Of a DNA stretch of 42,718 nucleotides, positions 23,249 through 31,276 are shown in pieces. The translations under genes were made by a program, and so were the position numbers. The notes under the pieces are model-generated. The model was given only the letters and a program-made list of their open reading frames with translations. It made no database searches and was not told the origin of the DNA. Source of the DNA: a virus; IMG/VR virus record IMGVR_UViG_3300012271_000022, positions 1 to 42,718 of that record; one strand, given 5' to 3'. Positions within the stretch are counted from its first letter, which is position 1; every line of letters begins with the position of its first letter.

Positions 23249-25981
23249 TCAGTTAAACATACACTTGTCAAGCATATTTACGATAATCTTGTTTGTTAAT
23301 TCTTTGGCTTCACTGGCACTAATTGTTTGTGCTACAAATACATTATGTCCAAACTGTCTGTTAAACTCACCTTGTACAACTTCGATACTTAAACCCTTCT
23401 TAAAACCTATTTCGTTACACCACTGCACCACCCAATATCGTAGCTTGGTTTGGTTGGTTTGACGAAGAGTGTGCTTTTTAACTGCAGATGAAACTATCAT
23501 GTGACTCATGTTAGCGTAAGTCATTCTAGCTTTCATGTCCTCTGGTAGTTCATCGACTTTCTTGATTTGGGCCATGACTTTGACTTGCCAACCGGTATCA
23601 TATTCAACCAATATGCCGTCATCTTCTAATCGCTTTTTGGCTGTTTCATCACGTTGGTCTTGTGTCTCTTTGTGAGTACACTGAGGACAGACATATGAAT
23701 TGATGTTTGCTGAACTAGGTTTGTAATAGTTCCTACACTTAGGGCACGTTCTTGATAATATATCTAAACCATCATTGCTAGATTTTTTAGTGTCATCGTA
23801 TCTATCAAGTGTCCAAACAGGGCTATCATGTACGTGCGCTAAGTAACGACAATGACGATCAACGTTGCCTACGTGGTCAATCAGTATGCCAAACTCTTTA
23901 CCCTCAAACACTCTTAATCCCCGTCCAAACATTTGCATGAACAAAGCATAGGATTCTGTTTTACGTAACATCTGGATCACTGCGACTGCAGGTACATCAA
24001 AGCCTTCACCGAACAAATCATAGTTTACCAGTAGATCTATTTTACCTTGCCTGAACTCTCGGATCTTTTGCTGTCTGTAAGTCTCTTTGCTTTTACTTGA
24101 TAGTGATACGGCATTGACACCTTTGTCTCGAAACTCTTTGGCAACATGATCTGCATGGGCAATACTTGCTGCAAATATTATACCCTGCTTTCCGTCTGCT
24201 AATCGCTTGTAGTGTTTGTAAGCGTCACCGGTAATTTCTGCTTTATCTGTTGCCTTTGCTAGTTTAAGTTGGTTCCAATCACCACCTTTGGTTTTGTTTA
24301 CACCTGTCATGTCTACTCGATCTAGTGGGGTATAAACCTTATAGTCTGATAACCTACCTCTGTTGATAAGTTCACCCATGCCAGGCGTTTCTACTATGCT
24401 GTCAAACACACCGTCTGTGTGCCTACCTAGACCCTTGTTATCCGCACGTTTTGGTGTTGCTGTAACACCTAACCCGATTGCATTTACTAATGGTTTAACT
24501 GCTAGTCCCCACATATTATCTGCAAGGCAGTGATGACATTCATCTAATAACCATAGTCCGATCGCTTCATCTAACAATGTGGTGTCGCGCTTGATCCAAG
24601 TGGGGACCGATGCAATTATTAATCGTGAATTGTCAGTAATAAACGTTTCGCCTAGTTCTTCTATTTGTGCGTTAGAAATTAGTCGTTCTGTTGCTTTGGA
24701 GCATAACATTCGGTGAGGTATACCAACCATGGCTATTGACATTGCTATTTGATTTAACAATATGTCCCTGTGTGCAAAGATTATAGCTACACCGTCAGGG
24801 TTTTTTGCTAACCATCGTTTAGCCACGAATGCTTTTATAATTGTGTTATGAGTTACAGTAAAATCACCTAGTAAAAATAATCTGTCACCTGTGATCTCAA
24901 AACCGTAGTAATCACCTACACCTATAGGTTCTACTTTTATACCTGTTACTAACACATCTTTCTTTTGCTTTCGTGTTGGCGGTTGGTGCCTTTTTAGCTT
25001 GGTAGGTATTACCGACACATCACCTGATATACTTAGTCTAAAGTAAGTTTTAGTAACACCATTGTTGCAACAGGTTTTCCTACAAGGTTTAATATAGGAT
25101 GCAAAACCTAAAGACCTAGCAAGGTAAACCGTATCATTTGCTAATATTTCATTCTTGAAAATAACATCATAATAACCTTTGGATAGATGACCATCACTAT
25201 CTAATAAACCGGCTAGTAACTCCAACCTATCCTGTCTATTAGACATTTTATATTTATCAGGTATGTGTTTGTTAGTTAGCAGGTTGTTTGATTTAAGGGA
25301 TTTTCTTGTTGAAGGTTTTATTCGCATTCTTAAATTTGATAAACAATAATTACTAGACTTGTTATTTATCATTGTTTCTTTACGTAACTGTTGGTTAGTA
25401 TCGATTGTAAATTTGTTTAAGTAATCAACTACTTCAACATCTGCAGTTGTAATGGTTGCATGATAAGAACTACCATCACCTAACCACACGCCTAATAAAT
25501 AAGGAGGTAAACATTCATCGTCAATACTTTTACTTTGGAAATCAACACCAGTTCTGTAACCCTTGTGACAATGTTTCCAATATTTAGATTTGGATAGATA
25601 ATCTTTAACGGTGATGTTTACAATCCCACCTTTAATTGTATTTTTGTCACCTGTGCGTTTAAGGCTGAGTATGTGACTTTCATTAACTGTATAGCTTTCG
25701 CCCTTAACAGGTGTAATCTTATAAAGCATTTCTTTACCTGTACAAGTAGACATAACTTTACGTTTCTTACTATCCGGTCCCATTAATGTTTCACCAACAG
25801 TTATATCTTGAACCATTTTTATTGAACCATTATACATTAGAACAGGAGTGTCTTTCCCCAGACATTTACCTGCGCCGGTGGGTGCCACTAAGCAAACATT
25901 AATCACACCAGCTAACCATTCATCAAAGATGTCAGTTATGGCTTGTTCTTGGTAGTCGTGAGGGCGTTTGATCTTTGGCAT
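23249..25981 (-). CDS. SF2 DNA helicase interrupted by a homing-endonuclease intein
   Basis: The precursor has 910 residues. Host protein: a P-loop APTGAGK (33-39) continuing as TIIKAF (380-385) after splicing, motif II DECH (480-483), motif III-like TATPKR (507-512), motif VI QMFGRGLR (683-690) and a zinc ribbon (C746, C749, C765, C768), i.e. an SF2 ATP-dependent DNA helicase of the phage replication type. Without the intein it is 570 residues. It starts right after the methyltransferase stop. The intein splits the ATP-binding loop between Lys39 and Thr380, so the helicase is inactive until splicing. Confidence 0.9.
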   Translation of the reverse strand: MPKIKRPHDYQEQAITDIFDEWLAGVINVCLVAPTGAGKCLGKDTPVLMYNGSIKMVQDITVGETLMGPDSKKRKVMSTCTGKEMLYKITPVKGESYTVNESHILSLKRTGDKNTIKGGIVNITVKDYLSKSKYWKHCHKGYRTGVDFQSKSIDDECLPPYLLGVWLGDGSSYHATITTADVEVVDYLNKFTIDTNQQLRKETMINNKSSNYCLSNLRMRIKPSTRKSLKSNNLLTNKHIPDKYKMSNRQDRLELLAGLLDSDGHLSKGYYDVIFKNEILANDTVYLARSLGFASYIKPCRKTCCNNGVTKTYFRLSISGDVSVIPTKLKRHQPPTRKQKKDVLVTGIKVEPIGVGDYYGFEITGDRLFLLGDFTVTHNTIIKAFVAKRWLAKNPDGVAIIFAHRDILLNQIAMSIAMVGIPHRMLCSKATERLISNAQIEELGETFITDNSRLIIASVPTWIKRDTTLLDEAIGLWLLDECHHCLADNMWGLAVKPLVNAIGLGVTATPKRADNKGLGRHTDGVFDSIVETPGMGELINRGRLSDYKVYTPLDRVDMTGVNKTKGGDWNQLKLAKATDKAEITGDAYKHYKRLADGKQGIIFAASIAHADHVAKEFRDKGVNAVSLSSKSKETYRQQKIREFRQGKIDLLVNYDLFGEGFDVPAVAVIQMLRKTESYALFMQMFGRGLRVFEGKEFGILIDHVGNVDRHCRYLAHVHDSPVWTLDRYDDTKKSSNDGLDILSRTCPKCRNYYKPSSANINSYVCPQCTHKETQDQRDETAKKRLEDDGILVEYDTGWQVKVMAQIKKVDELPEDMKARMTYANMSHMIVSSAVKKHTLRQTNQTKLRYWVVQWCNEIGFKKGLSIEVVQGEFNRQFGHNVFVAQTISASEAKELTNKIIVNMLDKCMFN
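24845..25864 (-). mobile_element. Intein with LAGLIDADG homing endonuclease, in helicase Walker A
   Basis: A 340-residue element (precursor residues 40-379). It starts with Cys40 (CLGKDTPVLMYNG), has a block B-like KGESYTVNESHILSL (93-107) and ends FTVTHN before the +1 Thr380: Cys1, terminal His-Asn and a Thr nucleophile, the standard splicing set. Two LAGLIDADG-type motifs, LLGVWLGDGS (162-171) and LLAGLLDSDGHL (255-266), indicate a homing endonuclease that is probably still complete. Placement in a P-loop is a known intein hot spot. Confidence 0.93.
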
Positions 25982-26566
25982 CTACATATCGCCTTTTTCA
26001 TCACTAATCCACTCAAACGTAGTCGCGCCACTTCCATAACTAAAATCCCACACTAACCAACAATACATTACGCTACCGTCATTTTTACCATCTTCACCAC
26101 CTTTGGCACATTTAACCCTGTTAACAAAACTGTATATCTTAGAGGGTGGGTTGTCCCTATGAATTGCTTTGTATCGTTTCTCAGTTTCTAATGAGTTTAT
26201 ACGTGCAAAGATTGCCACTTTTTTCGTAGCTAACTTTAGTGACTTTAAAACAAACGGTGTAAATAATAAAAAGGGTGGGTTGCTGACAATATTATCAACA
26301 GTCTCATAAGGGTCAAAGTCTGCATAGTCCAGTAATACGTCCAGATCTTTGTATCCCTGGTCATATTTATCGATTGTTGTTATGTCGTCACGATCATAAC
26401 CTTGGTCTACCAATACATTTACTATGTTGCCAGTACCGCAACCGGCATCTACAATATTGCCACTGAACTTTTCACGACTTAGTAATGCACGAATAGCCCA
26501 TGGCGGGGTTGTATATAAGTCATCACCCCTTGCATCTGCGTTACGTCTTGTGTTACTTGTTGCCAT
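25982..26566 (-). CDS. DNA adenine-type methyltransferase
   Basis: This 194-residue class I SAM-dependent methyltransferase has motif I IVDAGCGTG (38-46) and motif IV NPPF (96-99), the signature of N6-adenine or N4-cytosine methylases acting on DNA. It has the short length of solitary phage enzymes. A target-recognition domain is small or absent, and no restriction partner is visible. It may protect phage DNA from host restriction or mark replicated DNA. The stop is adjacent to the helicase ATG; the start overlaps the upstream gene by 14 bases. Confidence 0.82.
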   Translation of the reverse strand: MATSNTRRNADARGDDLYTTPPWAIRALLSREKFSGNIVDAGCGTGNIVNVLVDQGYDRDDITTIDKYDQGYKDLDVLLDYADFDPYETVDNIVSNPPFLLFTPFVLKSLKLATKKVAIFARINSLETEKRYKAIHRDNPPSKIYSFVNRVKCAKGGEDGKNDGSVMYCWLVWDFSYGSGATTFEWISDEKGDM

Positions 26567-26897
26567 TGTTTAATTCCTTGCATTTTTGCTCGGCTTCGAG
26601 TCTAGTGTTTTGATAACTTTCAATGGAACCATCCAGCCCTTCTACTGCAAATAAGTTAACACCAAAGATAATATAAGGCATGACGTAAAAACGTTGGTTT
26701 AATGATATTTTATAGTTAATCTTTACATAAATTGTTTCACGCTGTCTGAACCTCTTGTTTTCACAATAAGATTTGTAGCCAGGTATAAACTGATAAAGAT
26801 CTATTAAGTACTTTGGGTTTTCTATAAAAAACCTACCGTCTGTTCTACTGTTGTTTTCAGCCATTAATAGTCCACGCATCCACTCTGAGCGTTTCAT
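26553..26897 (-). CDS. Hypothetical protein, first gene of minus replication block
   Basis: Unrecognised 114-residue protein. The start MKRSEWMRGLLMAEN is a short amphipathic helix; the middle is beta-rich and aromatic (YQFIPGYKSYCENKRFRQRETIY); the end is helical and charged. The first ATG (26897) is chosen because AAGG lies about 8 bases ahead; ATGs at codons 7 and 12 also exist. It would be the first gene transcribed from the divergent promoter at 26928-26956, so expression is probably early. Function unknown. Confidence 0.6.
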   Translation of the reverse strand: MKRSEWMRGLLMAENNSRTDGRFFIENPKYLIDLYQFIPGYKSYCENKRFRQRETIYVKINYKISLNQRFYVMPYIIFGVNLFAVEGLDGSIESYQNTRLEAEQKCKELNNGNK

Positions 26898-26927
26898 AAA
26901 TAAACCTTGTTTGTATAAAGTAGGTTG

Positions 26928-26956
26928 ATATTAAGATAATAAAATAATATTTGCAA
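26928..26956 (-). promoter_or_regulatory. Minus-strand promoter for replication block
   Basis: On the minus strand, TTGCAA (26956-26951), a 17-base spacer and TAATAT (26933-26928) make a good sigma70-type promoter about 30 bases upstream of the first minus gene. It shares its -35 hexamer with the plus promoter, because TTGCAA is its own reverse complement. Confidence 0.6.
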
Positions 26957-26978
26957 ATTTAATTTTAGTATGTATAGT
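26951..26978 (+). promoter_or_regulatory. Plus-strand promoter for recombination block
   Basis: TTGCAA (26951-26956), 16-base spacer, TATAGT (26973-26978), about 45 bases ahead of the first plus gene. The spacer begins ATTTAA, close to the ATATAA of the promoter at 67-94. Confidence 0.6.
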
Positions 26979-27023
26979 GGTGTCTCCAAGTCGAAACATC
27001 AAACTAACTTATAGGATATGAAA

Positions 27024-27914
27024 ATGAAAAAAACTGACTTAGCACTGGCGATACATTGTGCAACACTTGCGCTAACTAAACTCGCTGCAGTGACACAAGA
27101 TTTGAATGATGACCTAATTGTAGAAGGTAATCAAGCTGCTGTAACTGAGCTACCCACTCAACCGATTGTTGATCTTAGTGGGGATGAACCAATTGCAAAA
27201 GAACAATTGGGTGAGTTAGACGATGAAGGTCGTCCGTGGGTTAGTGGTATTCACGCTGCAACCAGAGGTAAGTGTAATTCTACTGAGGTTAAAGGTGGTA
27301 AGAAATGGCGTTTATTTAAAGGTCTTGATAAAGCTATCGGTGAAAAATTCTATGCAGACCACCCTCTTAACCCCCAGGGTGGTTCAGTAGGTGAGCTAGA
27401 AGAAACTAAACCGGCTTTACCATCTAGTCCTGCTTTACCTGGTGTCGTAGCAAACAAACCTGCTGGCCCTGCTTCACCGGCTTCACCGTCTGGTCCTTCT
27501 TTACCTGCAAAGGTTGCTGATCCGTATACAGCAATTAGAAATGAAATTATCATTGTCTGTAAAAACCTGATTGATGATTACGAACTAGATTGGGATGACT
27601 TAAAAGAAGTGTTTGTGGAAGAGTTTAAAGCAGAACAGAACGGTGAACAGGTTGTGTTCGGTTCTCTTAAAACCAGTGAGTATCCACGCTTAAAAACGTT
27701 TATGCTTACTCTCCTTGCTGACTTTCAAGCAACAGATGAAGCTGTTAAAGAAATTTACACCTTGGCCGGCACTGAACATAAAGAGTTTGTTGACACTACC
27801 GTCATTGAGCAGTTGAAACCATATAACACAGAGGTTGTTGCTGGCGTTCATTACAGTCAAATCAGTCAATTTAAGCAAGTCATGGTTGATTGGTTGGCTG
27901 CATGGAAAAGCTAA
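27024..27914 (+). CDS. Recombination-block protein with PWxxxIH-type domain and collagen-like linker
   Basis: The start at 27024 is chosen over the ATG at 27018, because AGGA (27012-27015) is 8 bases from 27024. The product has 296 residues. Residues about 70-112 (RPWVSGIHAATRGK ... KKWRLFKGLDKA) match a short domain found in phage operon proteins with the consensus 'PWD.RIHSS.K.....WR.RRGVD'. Next comes an Ala/Gly/Pro/Ser linker (about 130-170, PAGPASPASPSGPS) and an acidic helical C-terminal half. It precedes a Cas4-like exonuclease and an ssDNA-binding protein, suggesting a recombination or replication accessory role. Function not known. Confidence 0.6.
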   Translation: MKKTDLALAIHCATLALTKLAAVTQDLNDDLIVEGNQAAVTELPTQPIVDLSGDEPIAKEQLGELDDEGRPWVSGIHAATRGKCNSTEVKGGKKWRLFKGLDKAIGEKFYADHPLNPQGGSVGELEETKPALPSSPALPGVVANKPAGPASPASPSGPSLPAKVADPYTAIRNEIIIVCKNLIDDYELDWDDLKEVFVEEFKAEQNGEQVVFGSLKTSEYPRLKTFMLTLLADFQATDEAVKEIYTLAGTEHKEFVDTTVIEQLKPYNTEVVAGVHYSQISQFKQVMVDWLAAWKS

Positions 27915-29089
27915 TGGCTGCTCATAGCGCCCATGGTATGTCTGCTCAGGGTAGAATCATGTCTTGCCCTGACAGTGTTAACATGGGGTCTTATGGCGAA
28001 GATGAATCAAGTTCTGCATCGGAAAAAGGTACCGCTGTCCATGAAATGATTGAGTTTGCATTCTCTTTTGGTTTACAAGCATTAGATTTAAAGGGGATGT
28101 ATTTTAACAAGTACAAAGTTAATGGCCCAATGATGGATGCTGCTCAAGAATGTTTAGATGTTTTATACAAGTTCAGTAGCATAAAAACTGTCACTTCACA
28201 CATTGAAAAGAGGGTTGTTCTGAGTAGTATTGATAAGGATCTACTATGGGGTACTAGCGATTACATTGGGGTAGATCTAGTTAATAGAGTACTTTACGTT
28301 GGTGATTACAAGAATGGTTTTGTTTGGGTAGAGGTGAACGGTAAACAAGAAATTTATGGCATGGACAGTTTAAATGGTAATGCTCAGTTAGCCGGTTATT
28401 CAATTGGTGCATTAGATACATTTGAGTTGTGGGATAAAGTTGATCATGTTGTCACCTTTATAGTTCAACCAAACAAAGATCATGTTGACGGAACCGTTAG
28501 AAGTGAAACCTATAACATGTCTGAAATTCGTTCTTGGCATGAAGCATATTCTTACACACACAGTTTAGCAAAGGTAAAAAATGCACCACGCAAATCTGGT
28601 AAGCATTGCAAGTACTGTAAAGCCCGTGGGTTTTGTGGTACCAGAATTACGGACCAGATGAACTTACTTAAACTTGACAGTAGTATTGAACTTGCTTCAC
28701 CTGAACACTTAATTGCTATATTTGAAGATGCTGATGTAATGATTAAATCAATTGAAGCAATAAAAGATCGTGTGCAATTCTTGGCCCGTAGCGGTTTAAA
28801 GATACCTGGTCACAAGTTAGTTAAAGGTATCGCAAGGGCTATAATTGAAGATGAACAAGGTTTCATTGATGAAGCATTAAAAAATGGTGCTAATGAGGAT
28901 GACTTATACAATAAAAAATTGAAAGGTAAGACTGCAATAAAACCGTTTGTGGGTAATGAATTAGCTCACAAGTATTATAAAACACCTACTGTTGGTTTAA
29001 CTTTGGTTGGTACCTCTGATACTAGGGTTGCACAAAGACCAGATAAATTAACAAATGCTGTTGGTGTATTCGGGAGTGTTAAGTTATGA
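27914..29089 (+). CDS. Cas4/RecB-like exonuclease (DUF2800)
   Basis: The PD-(D/E)XK nuclease core is clear: GTAVHE (39-44, His43), Asp116 in GTSDYIGVD, D131-Y-K133 in VGDYKNG and the QxxxY motif Q158-Y162 in AQLAGY. Cysteines in HCKYCKARGFC (about 232-241) fit the iron-sulfur or zinc cluster of Cas4/AddB-type enzymes. The length of 391 residues matches DUF2800 proteins. Paired with an ssDNA-binding protein, it would resect DNA ends for phage recombination. The ATG at 27914 (stop overlap TAATG) is preferred over ATG 27902 or TTG 27890, because the family starts close to this residue. Confidence 0.85.
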   Translation: MAAHSAHGMSAQGRIMSCPDSVNMGSYGEDESSSASEKGTAVHEMIEFAFSFGLQALDLKGMYFNKYKVNGPMMDAAQECLDVLYKFSSIKTVTSHIEKRVVLSSIDKDLLWGTSDYIGVDLVNRVLYVGDYKNGFVWVEVNGKQEIYGMDSLNGNAQLAGYSIGALDTFELWDKVDHVVTFIVQPNKDHVDGTVRSETYNMSEIRSWHEAYSYTHSLAKVKNAPRKSGKHCKYCKARGFCGTRITDQMNLLKLDSSIELASPEHLIAIFEDADVMIKSIEAIKDRVQFLARSGLKIPGHKLVKGIARAIIEDEQGFIDEALKNGANEDDLYNKKLKGKTAIKPFVGNELAHKYYKTPTVGLTLVGTSDTRVAQRPDKLTNAVGVFGSVKL

Positions 29090-29337
29090 AAATAGACCTA
29101 GAACAAAACTTTGATGCTTTCATGGTCCAAGTTTATCCCGAGTTACTAATGGATAGCACACAGTATAAAGCCATGAAAATGATGTGGTTCGCTGGTGTAA
29201 CTGATTTTACTAACAGCTTGATGGTTGGAATGGTAAATAAAGATTTTAGTAAGTCGTTACCAGTAATGGTAGAAAGCATCCTTAACGTAAATAAACAGTG
29301 CTGTACATACGCGCAAACAATAATTAAAGGAAATTAA
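29086..29337 (+). CDS. Hypothetical protein between exonuclease and SSB genes
   Basis: This 83-residue protein is mostly helical and acidic with a hydrophobic middle (MKMMWFAGVTDFTNSLMVGM) and several Met and Val residues. It overlaps the exonuclease stop by 4 bases and is followed 4 bases before the ssDNA-binding gene, so it is embedded in the recombination operon. The pattern '..FAGV.....' could be a short helical bundle. No family recognised. Confidence 0.6.
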   Translation: MKIDLEQNFDAFMVQVYPELLMDSTQYKAMKMMWFAGVTDFTNSLMVGMVNKDFSKSLPVMVESILNVNKQCCTYAQTIIKGN

Positions 29338-29341
29338 TAAC

Positions 29342-30457
29342 ATGGCAAATCGTGAAGTAATAACAAATTTCTGTCAGATCCATTACCCGCATTTGGTAAC
29401 ACCACAAAAGCCACGTAAAGAAGGTGACGTTGGTAAGTATGGCCTTAGAATGGCGTTCCCAATGGCAGGTACATTACCTGCTCATATCGGTACAGAATCA
29501 ACCGATATTAGTAATATTCAGATTGCTTTAGAGGAAGTCTGTCAGGAGGAATGGGGTTGCTCATTTCAAGATGCACCTGAAATTCGTTCTATTGCCTACC
29601 CTCCTAAATGGGTGAACGGTGATCACGATTGGAAGAAAGACGATAACGGTAATAAGTTAATTAACCAACCCAATGAAGCAAGTGTCGGCAAGTGGTTAAT
29701 GGGTGCTAAAAATGCTGATCCAATCGGTTGTGCTGATCATACAGGGGGCATTGAACTTAACCCGAAAGAAATTTATGCTGGTTGTTGGGGTCGAGTAGAA
29801 CTTCTAGTATCTGCTTACACACTAGAAGATAAGACGAGCATCATTGTCATAAAAGTAGTTAACATTCAGAAATGTTTTGACGATGAATCAATTGGTGGTG
29901 GTGCTGGACCTGCACGTAAATCAACACAGACCTTTGCAAATATGGCTGTCACTAATAGTAATTGTCAACCAACAGGTTTTGCTGGTCAAGCAAAGCAAGC
30001 TACTGGACCGGCTTCACCATCTAAACGTATTTATACTATGACACCGGCTGCAGGTGCATTCACCCGTGAAGCCTATCTAGCTATTGATGGGTGGACAGAT
30101 GAAGTGTTAGTCAGTAACGGTTATATGACAATCACCGAACCTGCTGCACCTGCTACACCGGCTGCACCTGCTACACCGGCTGGACCGGCTTCACCTGCTG
30201 GCCCTGCTGGTCCGTCTGCACCTGGTAAGCAGTATCTTGCACCACCTGTTTTACCGGCGAAACCTGCTGGACCTACTTACACTATGACTGCACTTGCTGG
30301 TGATTTTACACGCGAAGATTATCTTGCTATTGATGGTTGGACAGATGAATTGTTAGTTAGCCAAGGCTATATGACAATCACCGAACCTGCTTCACCTGCT
30401 GGACCTGCTTCACCGTCTAAACCTGCTGGACCAGCTTTACCAGGTATGCCAAAGTGA
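29342..30457 (+). CDS. Single-stranded DNA-binding protein (DUF2815) with duplicated C-terminal module
   Basis: The N-terminal 180 residues are DUF2815: NREVITNFCQIHYPHLVTPQ, PPKWVNGDHDWKK, then LNPKEIYAGCWGRVELLVSA, consistent with an OB-fold ssDNA-binding core. The rest is unusual. Two copies of a module of about 38 residues (YTMTPAAGAFTREAYLAIDG.. and YTMTALAGDFTREDYLAIDG.., each with WTDE and GYMTITEP) start near residues 231 and 311. They are joined and followed by Ala/Pro/Gly triplet linkers (PAAPATP, PAGPAGP, SPAGPAGPS). The WTDE.L...GYM shape recalls short helical tails appended to some phage proteins. It would coat replicating DNA and recruit partners through the tail. Confidence 0.85.
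   Translation: MANREVITNFCQIHYPHLVTPQKPRKEGDVGKYGLRMAFPMAGTLPAHIGTESTDISNIQIALEEVCQEEWGCSFQDAPEIRSIAYPPKWVNGDHDWKKDDNGNKLINQPNEASVGKWLMGAKNADPIGCADHTGGIELNPKEIYAGCWGRVELLVSAYTLEDKTSIIVIKVVNIQKCFDDESIGGGAGPARKSTQTFANMAVTNSNCQPTGFAGQAKQATGPASPSKRIYTMTPAAGAFTREAYLAIDGWTDEVLVSNGYMTITEPAAPATPAAPATPAGPASPAGPAGPSAPGKQYLAPPVLPAKPAGPTYTMTALAGDFTREDYLAIDGWTDELLVSQGYMTITEPASPAGPASPSKPAGPALPGMPK
30035..30430 (+). repeat. Duplicated module and Pro/Ala/Gly linker in SSB gene
   Basis: Two in-frame copies of a unit of about 115 bases starting near 30035 and 30276; they share the 21 bases at the end that encode MTITEPA. Between and after them lie GCT/CCT-rich triplet repeats. A recent internal duplication in a flexible tail. 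Confidence 0.8.
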
Positions 30458-30474
30458 GTTACAAAAGAGGTGTA

Positions 30475-30606
30475 ATGGGGCGTTCTGTAGTCCCCGTTAT
30501 CCCACCTGTTAAACACGAACCTAACCTTAAACGGTCTATGGTTTCACTATCTGTACAGATAGCTCTATCAACTTGGGGTCAACACAATGGCAACACTGGA
30601 AGGTGA
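30475..30606 (+). CDS. Tiny hypothetical protein
   Basis: A 43-codon frame (MGRSVVPVIPPVKHEPN...) between the SSB and VRR-NUC genes. An AGAGG lies 4 bases ahead of its ATG, which is close. An in-frame GTG at 30454, overlapping the SSB stop, would add seven residues. It runs 20 bases into the VRR-NUC gene in another frame. Basic and Pro-rich start with a helical end. Existence is uncertain; without it this would be a 129-base gap. Confidence 0.4.
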   Translation: MGRSVVPVIPPVKHEPNLKRSMVSLSVQIALSTWGQHNGNTGR

Positions 30607-31021
30607 AGCTACTAAGAGGGTGCGGTTAGCCGCATCTTCTTTAGGTATGAAGTTAATGCGTAATAATTCTGGCGCTGTAACTACTGATGATGGTCGATTC
30701 TTTAGGTTTGGTTTAGGTAATGAATCACCAAAATTAAATGCTGAAATGAAATTCGGTGATCTAATTGGATGTACAAAAGTTCTTATTACACCTAACATGG
30801 TAGGTAAAGAAGTCGCTGTCTTTACAATGTTTGAAGTCAAACAAGAGGGTACTTTAACTAAGGTACTAAAGCGAGCTACGTCCAATGAAAAGAGTCGTGA
30901 AGCCGGTCAATACAGGGCAATAAACTTTATACGTGACCAAGGTGGCATTGCATGGTTTGCCGGTAATGAAGGTGATGTTAACGCCGTATATAATCTATTT
31001 TTACAGGGTTTAGAAAAATGA
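30587..31021 (+). CDS. VRR-NUC domain nuclease
   Basis: This 144-residue protein has the compact PD-(D/E)XK layout of VRR-NUC domains: an N-terminal Glu7, Asp58 in KFGDLIG, E83-V-K85 in MFEVKQEG and Gln108 (AGQYRAINFIRDQGG) before the closing strand IAWFAG. Such stand-alone domains in phages act as structure-specific nucleases, cutting Holliday junctions or flaps. It belongs to the recombination set with the exonuclease and SSB. Its stop overlaps the next ATG as ATGA. Confidence 0.88.
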   Translation: MATLEGEATKRVRLAASSLGMKLMRNNSGAVTTDDGRFFRFGLGNESPKLNAEMKFGDLIGCTKVLITPNMVGKEVAVFTMFEVKQEGTLTKVLKRATSNEKSREAGQYRAINFIRDQGGIAWFAGNEGDVNAVYNLFLQGLEK

Positions 31022-31275
31022 AAGACAATAAATTAAAAATGATACGTGAAAGGTTGGCAGCGTATAGAAACTCAAGACAAGTAGCAGTCTTTGAAACCTA
31101 CCGTAATAACCAAGAACGGTTGCAATTATTAGTCGCTAAACACGGTTTTAGTGCCGTGGTTTTGGCTGGTGATTATGCAGAAGGTACGTTAAAGCAGTAC
31201 TTGTCTGTTAACCAACCGCCGCCAATAAAAACAGAAAAGGTTGATCAAGCTGAGTCTATTTTAAAAGGGATATAA
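31018..31275 (+). CDS. Hypothetical protein, possible small helix-turn-helix
   Basis: The product is 85 residues: a basic N-terminal helix (KLKMIRERLAAYRNSRQ), then NQERLQLLVAKHGFSAVVLAGDYAEGTLKQYL, whose helix-turn-helix shape (L..L....G.S......G...GTL..YL) is suggestive, and a proline-bearing tail. The start overlaps the VRR-NUC stop by 4 bases, and the primase-helicase gene follows one base after its stop. A DNA-binding helper for the primase is possible. Not recognised as a named family. Confidence 0.55.
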   Translation: MKDNKLKMIRERLAAYRNSRQVAVFETYRNNQERLQLLVAKHGFSAVVLAGDYAEGTLKQYLSVNQPPPIKTEKVDQAESILKGI

Positions 31276-31276
31276 T

